DNA of 64,000 nt, taken from NCBI RefSeq assembly GCF_001625215.2, contig NC_030385.2, positions 46,587,598-46,651,597 on the forward strand, read 5' to 3'. Positions within the stretch are counted from its first letter, which is position 1, and each line of letters starts with the position of its first letter. The position numbers and the translations under genes were made by a program. Below are positions 62,224-64,000 of this stretch, piece after piece. The notes below the pieces were generated by a model. That model was not told where the DNA came from and did no database searches. It saw only the letters and a list, made by a program, of their open reading frames with translations. The DNA comes from Daucus carota subsp. sativus (taxonomy: Eukaryota; Streptophyta; Magnoliopsida; Apiales; Apiaceae).

Positions 62224-62904
62224 CTAGTTCTGTGGCTTAACTTGAGCAGTTGTGGCCTCAAGTGCTTTTGCTTCAGCTGCAGAGCAACACCTTCCGTGGC
62301 AGTAGTGGTAGCATGATCCGCCGTGATGGCCTCCTCCGTTGTTGTAACCTCCTCCTCCGTTGTGGTGGCCTCCTCCGTTGTTGTAACCTCCTCCTCCGTT
62401 GTGGTAGCCTCCTCCGTTGTTGTAGCCGCCACCTCCGTTGTGGTAGCCTCCTCCGTTGTTGTAACCGCCTCCTCCGTTGTGGTAGCCGCCTCCGTTGTTG
62501 TAACCGCCTCCTCCGTTGTGGTAGCCGCCTCCGTTATTGTAGCCCTCAGCTGCAATTCGAAGTTACATTTGTGTTATTATATATAATAGTCGTTAAATAC
62601 CCGTGACGGAACCAAGATTATAAAACAATATGTTTAAATTTATATTTAGCTAAGTTTTCAGGGCAATTCTTACTAAACTTTAACTAGAATTTATAATTTT
62701 TAAAAAAATCTGTACCGAATCGTAATTAGCTAGCTCCACTTTGATTCGGCCACTGAGTATACCGTCCTTAATAAATATAACAATTTAAGTAAAAGACTTA
62801 CTCTTAGCTGCCGTTTCAGCTAACTCTCTAGCTGCAACTTCTGAGCTAATGAGAAGAGCAAAAGCAATGGACAGACCAAGAAGTAGAAAGATTTTAGAAC
62901 CCAT
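62224..62904 (-). CDS. Secreted YNNGGG/YHNGGG glycine-rich protein (cluster gene 5)
   Basis: Exons 62904-62802 and 62549-62224, phase-1 intron, 142 residues. The signal peptide MGSKIFLLLGLSIAFALLIS (cleavage near SEVA) precedes the spacer ARELAETAAKTEG. About ten alternating units YNNGGG and YHNGGGG follow, the last ones with HHNGGG. The tail SCYHYCHGRCCSAAEAKALE has Cys spacing C-x3-C-x3-CC, then ATTAQVKPQN. It resembles ABA/cold-inducible GRPs of legumes and carrot and the GRP3-type Cys tail; regulation by stress is inferred. The correct frame is fixed by the signal exon; two other frames across the repeat are also open (TTEEAT- and VVVASS-type) and are artefacts. The His-rich repeat may bind metal ions (speculative). 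Confidence 0.9.
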
Positions 62905-62990
62905 ATTTGCTTTCAAGTTGGGGCTTTGTGAAATGAGATGCAAGAGCTGAATGGTGAGAAGAATAGGTGTGTGAGGTTTCTATTTATAGG

Positions 62991-63000
62991 CTCGGGAAAT
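62991..63000 (-). promoter_or_regulatory. TATA box of glycine-rich gene 5
   Basis: CCTATAAATA on the minus strand, 87 bp before the ATG. It is identical to the gene 3 TATA decamer. Confidence 0.75.
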
Positions 63001-64000
63001 AACTGTAGCTGAAATTAATAATTATGAAATTCAATTTATTTTCATATTTTTAATATACATGGACGACTGCTGGCTTGCTGCAATAACTGCATACAAGTAC
63101 TCCATAGTCCATACAACATGCACTGATAATCACGTTACCGACTTTGTTATGTGCACAGTGTCGTGATCTTCAATTTTGAGTTATATATTATCCGCTCATT
63201 AAATATAATTTATTTATATTTAATATAAAAACTATATATTTAAGTTCAGGCATCAAGCATGCATAACTCGCCAAAATTACTAAGCAGCTACTTGCTAGAT
63301 TGGTTCATGCATACCAATACCGATACGAATACTAGTATCGTGTTTTCATGCATGCATACCGATACTGGTTGATAGTGACAAATTTATCTCAGAGAATGCG
63401 AAAATATATAGAAATGTATTCACAAATAAATAATATAAGCATTACTCCCATTATATTTTACTTATATTTCACAAATATATCGTAATGATAAGATGAGAAG
63501 GATTTTTTGAAGAAACTCTTTAACTATAGTAAGATTCTCTCCATACTTTTTGGACTTTGCCATGTCTAATTAATTTCATCACATTTTTCTCAATATTCTT
63601 TAAACATATACATTTGTTTAGTTTATTTTACAATATTTTTCCATGGAGAAATCAGTATATTTAATATCAACATTTTGTGAGGGCTTAATGATTTTTTGAA
63701 TACTTTTATATTACATATTGTTTTATACAATTTTGATATATTATTATTATTATTATTATTATAGTTGTCTTTTTAACATATACTCCCAACTCATGTATTA
63801 CTTTTTATTTTTGATAGATTTTTAAATGTCAATTATTATTACTTGTATAATTGCTGTTGAGTACGTTTGAAATTCTTATATTGTCTTTAAACAGATAAAT
63901 GTTTTATTAATATCTTTTATATTAACATATCATGAAATATATTTAAAAAGTTATTATTTTTATTGATTTTTTATGTTGAAATCCATGACACTTTCCATCA
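63001..64000. other. 5' flank of gene 5, gene-free to window end
   Basis: AT-rich. An (ATT)n run lies at about 63739-63762, and CATGCATAC motifs recur at 63305-63360. No gene seen. Confidence 0.45.

Noticed and set aside
62166..62606. Open frames giving TTEEATTTEE, SSVVVAS and RCGSLLRCC repeats
   Set aside because: These are alternate-frame readings of the glycine-rich repeat exon; only the frame joined to the signal-peptide exon is supported.
1..64000. Phage-like, CRISPR or bacterial operon content
   Set aside because: The window is plainly plant nuclear DNA; no direct-repeat arrays with unique spacers and no prokaryotic gene spacing.

Overview
The window is nuclear DNA of a flowering plant, almost certainly a eudicot. 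The evidence is GT-AG introns throughout, plant-only gene families, AT-rich intergenic DNA, and many short inverted-repeat transposons whose ends read CTCCCTCCGTC. Abundant Stowaway elements and stress-type glycine-rich proteins would fit an asterid such as an Apiaceae species, but the species is a guess.

Gene-rich left part (1-31.6 kb). The last coding exon of a fasciclin-like arabinogalactan protein (1-257, +) is followed by a complete 14-exon fimbrin gene (1195-5395, +). Next come a 5-exon ankyrin/double-BTB gene (6403-10150, -) and a 17-exon gene resembling ENHANCED DOWNY MILDEW 2 (13836-23792, +), with PHD-type zinc fingers, an NPPFG-containing methyltransferase-like fold and transposons in its own introns. 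A 7-exon TBC RabGAP gene (27908-31580, -) ends this part. All splice sites were placed by hand, every junction keeps phase, and each model gives one open product.

Transposon-rich middle (31.6-44 kb, plus 10.2-12.8 and 24-27.6 kb). There is no convincing gene here. It is a mosaic of small non-autonomous elements: Stowaway-type elements, hAT-like elements with 8-bp target duplications, Mutator-like elements with 9-bp target duplications, a miniature LTR relic, and several nested insertions.

Right part (44-63 kb). Five secreted glycine-rich protein genes all lie on the minus strand. All share one architecture: a signal-peptide exon, a phase-1 intron, then a repeat exon. The first three sit in a tandemly duplicated block about 4 kb long. 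The duplicates act as reference empty sites for each other: a nested LINE insertion is present only in the first spacer, and a hAT-like insertion only in the second. The other two genes encode a long Q-P-G-G repeat protein and a YNNGGG/YHNGGG repeat protein with a short Cys tail. All five have a TATA box about 90-105 bp before the ATG. They probably act in the cell wall or extracellular space, but no function can be proven from sequence. The best candidate for something little described is this modular, expanding cluster.
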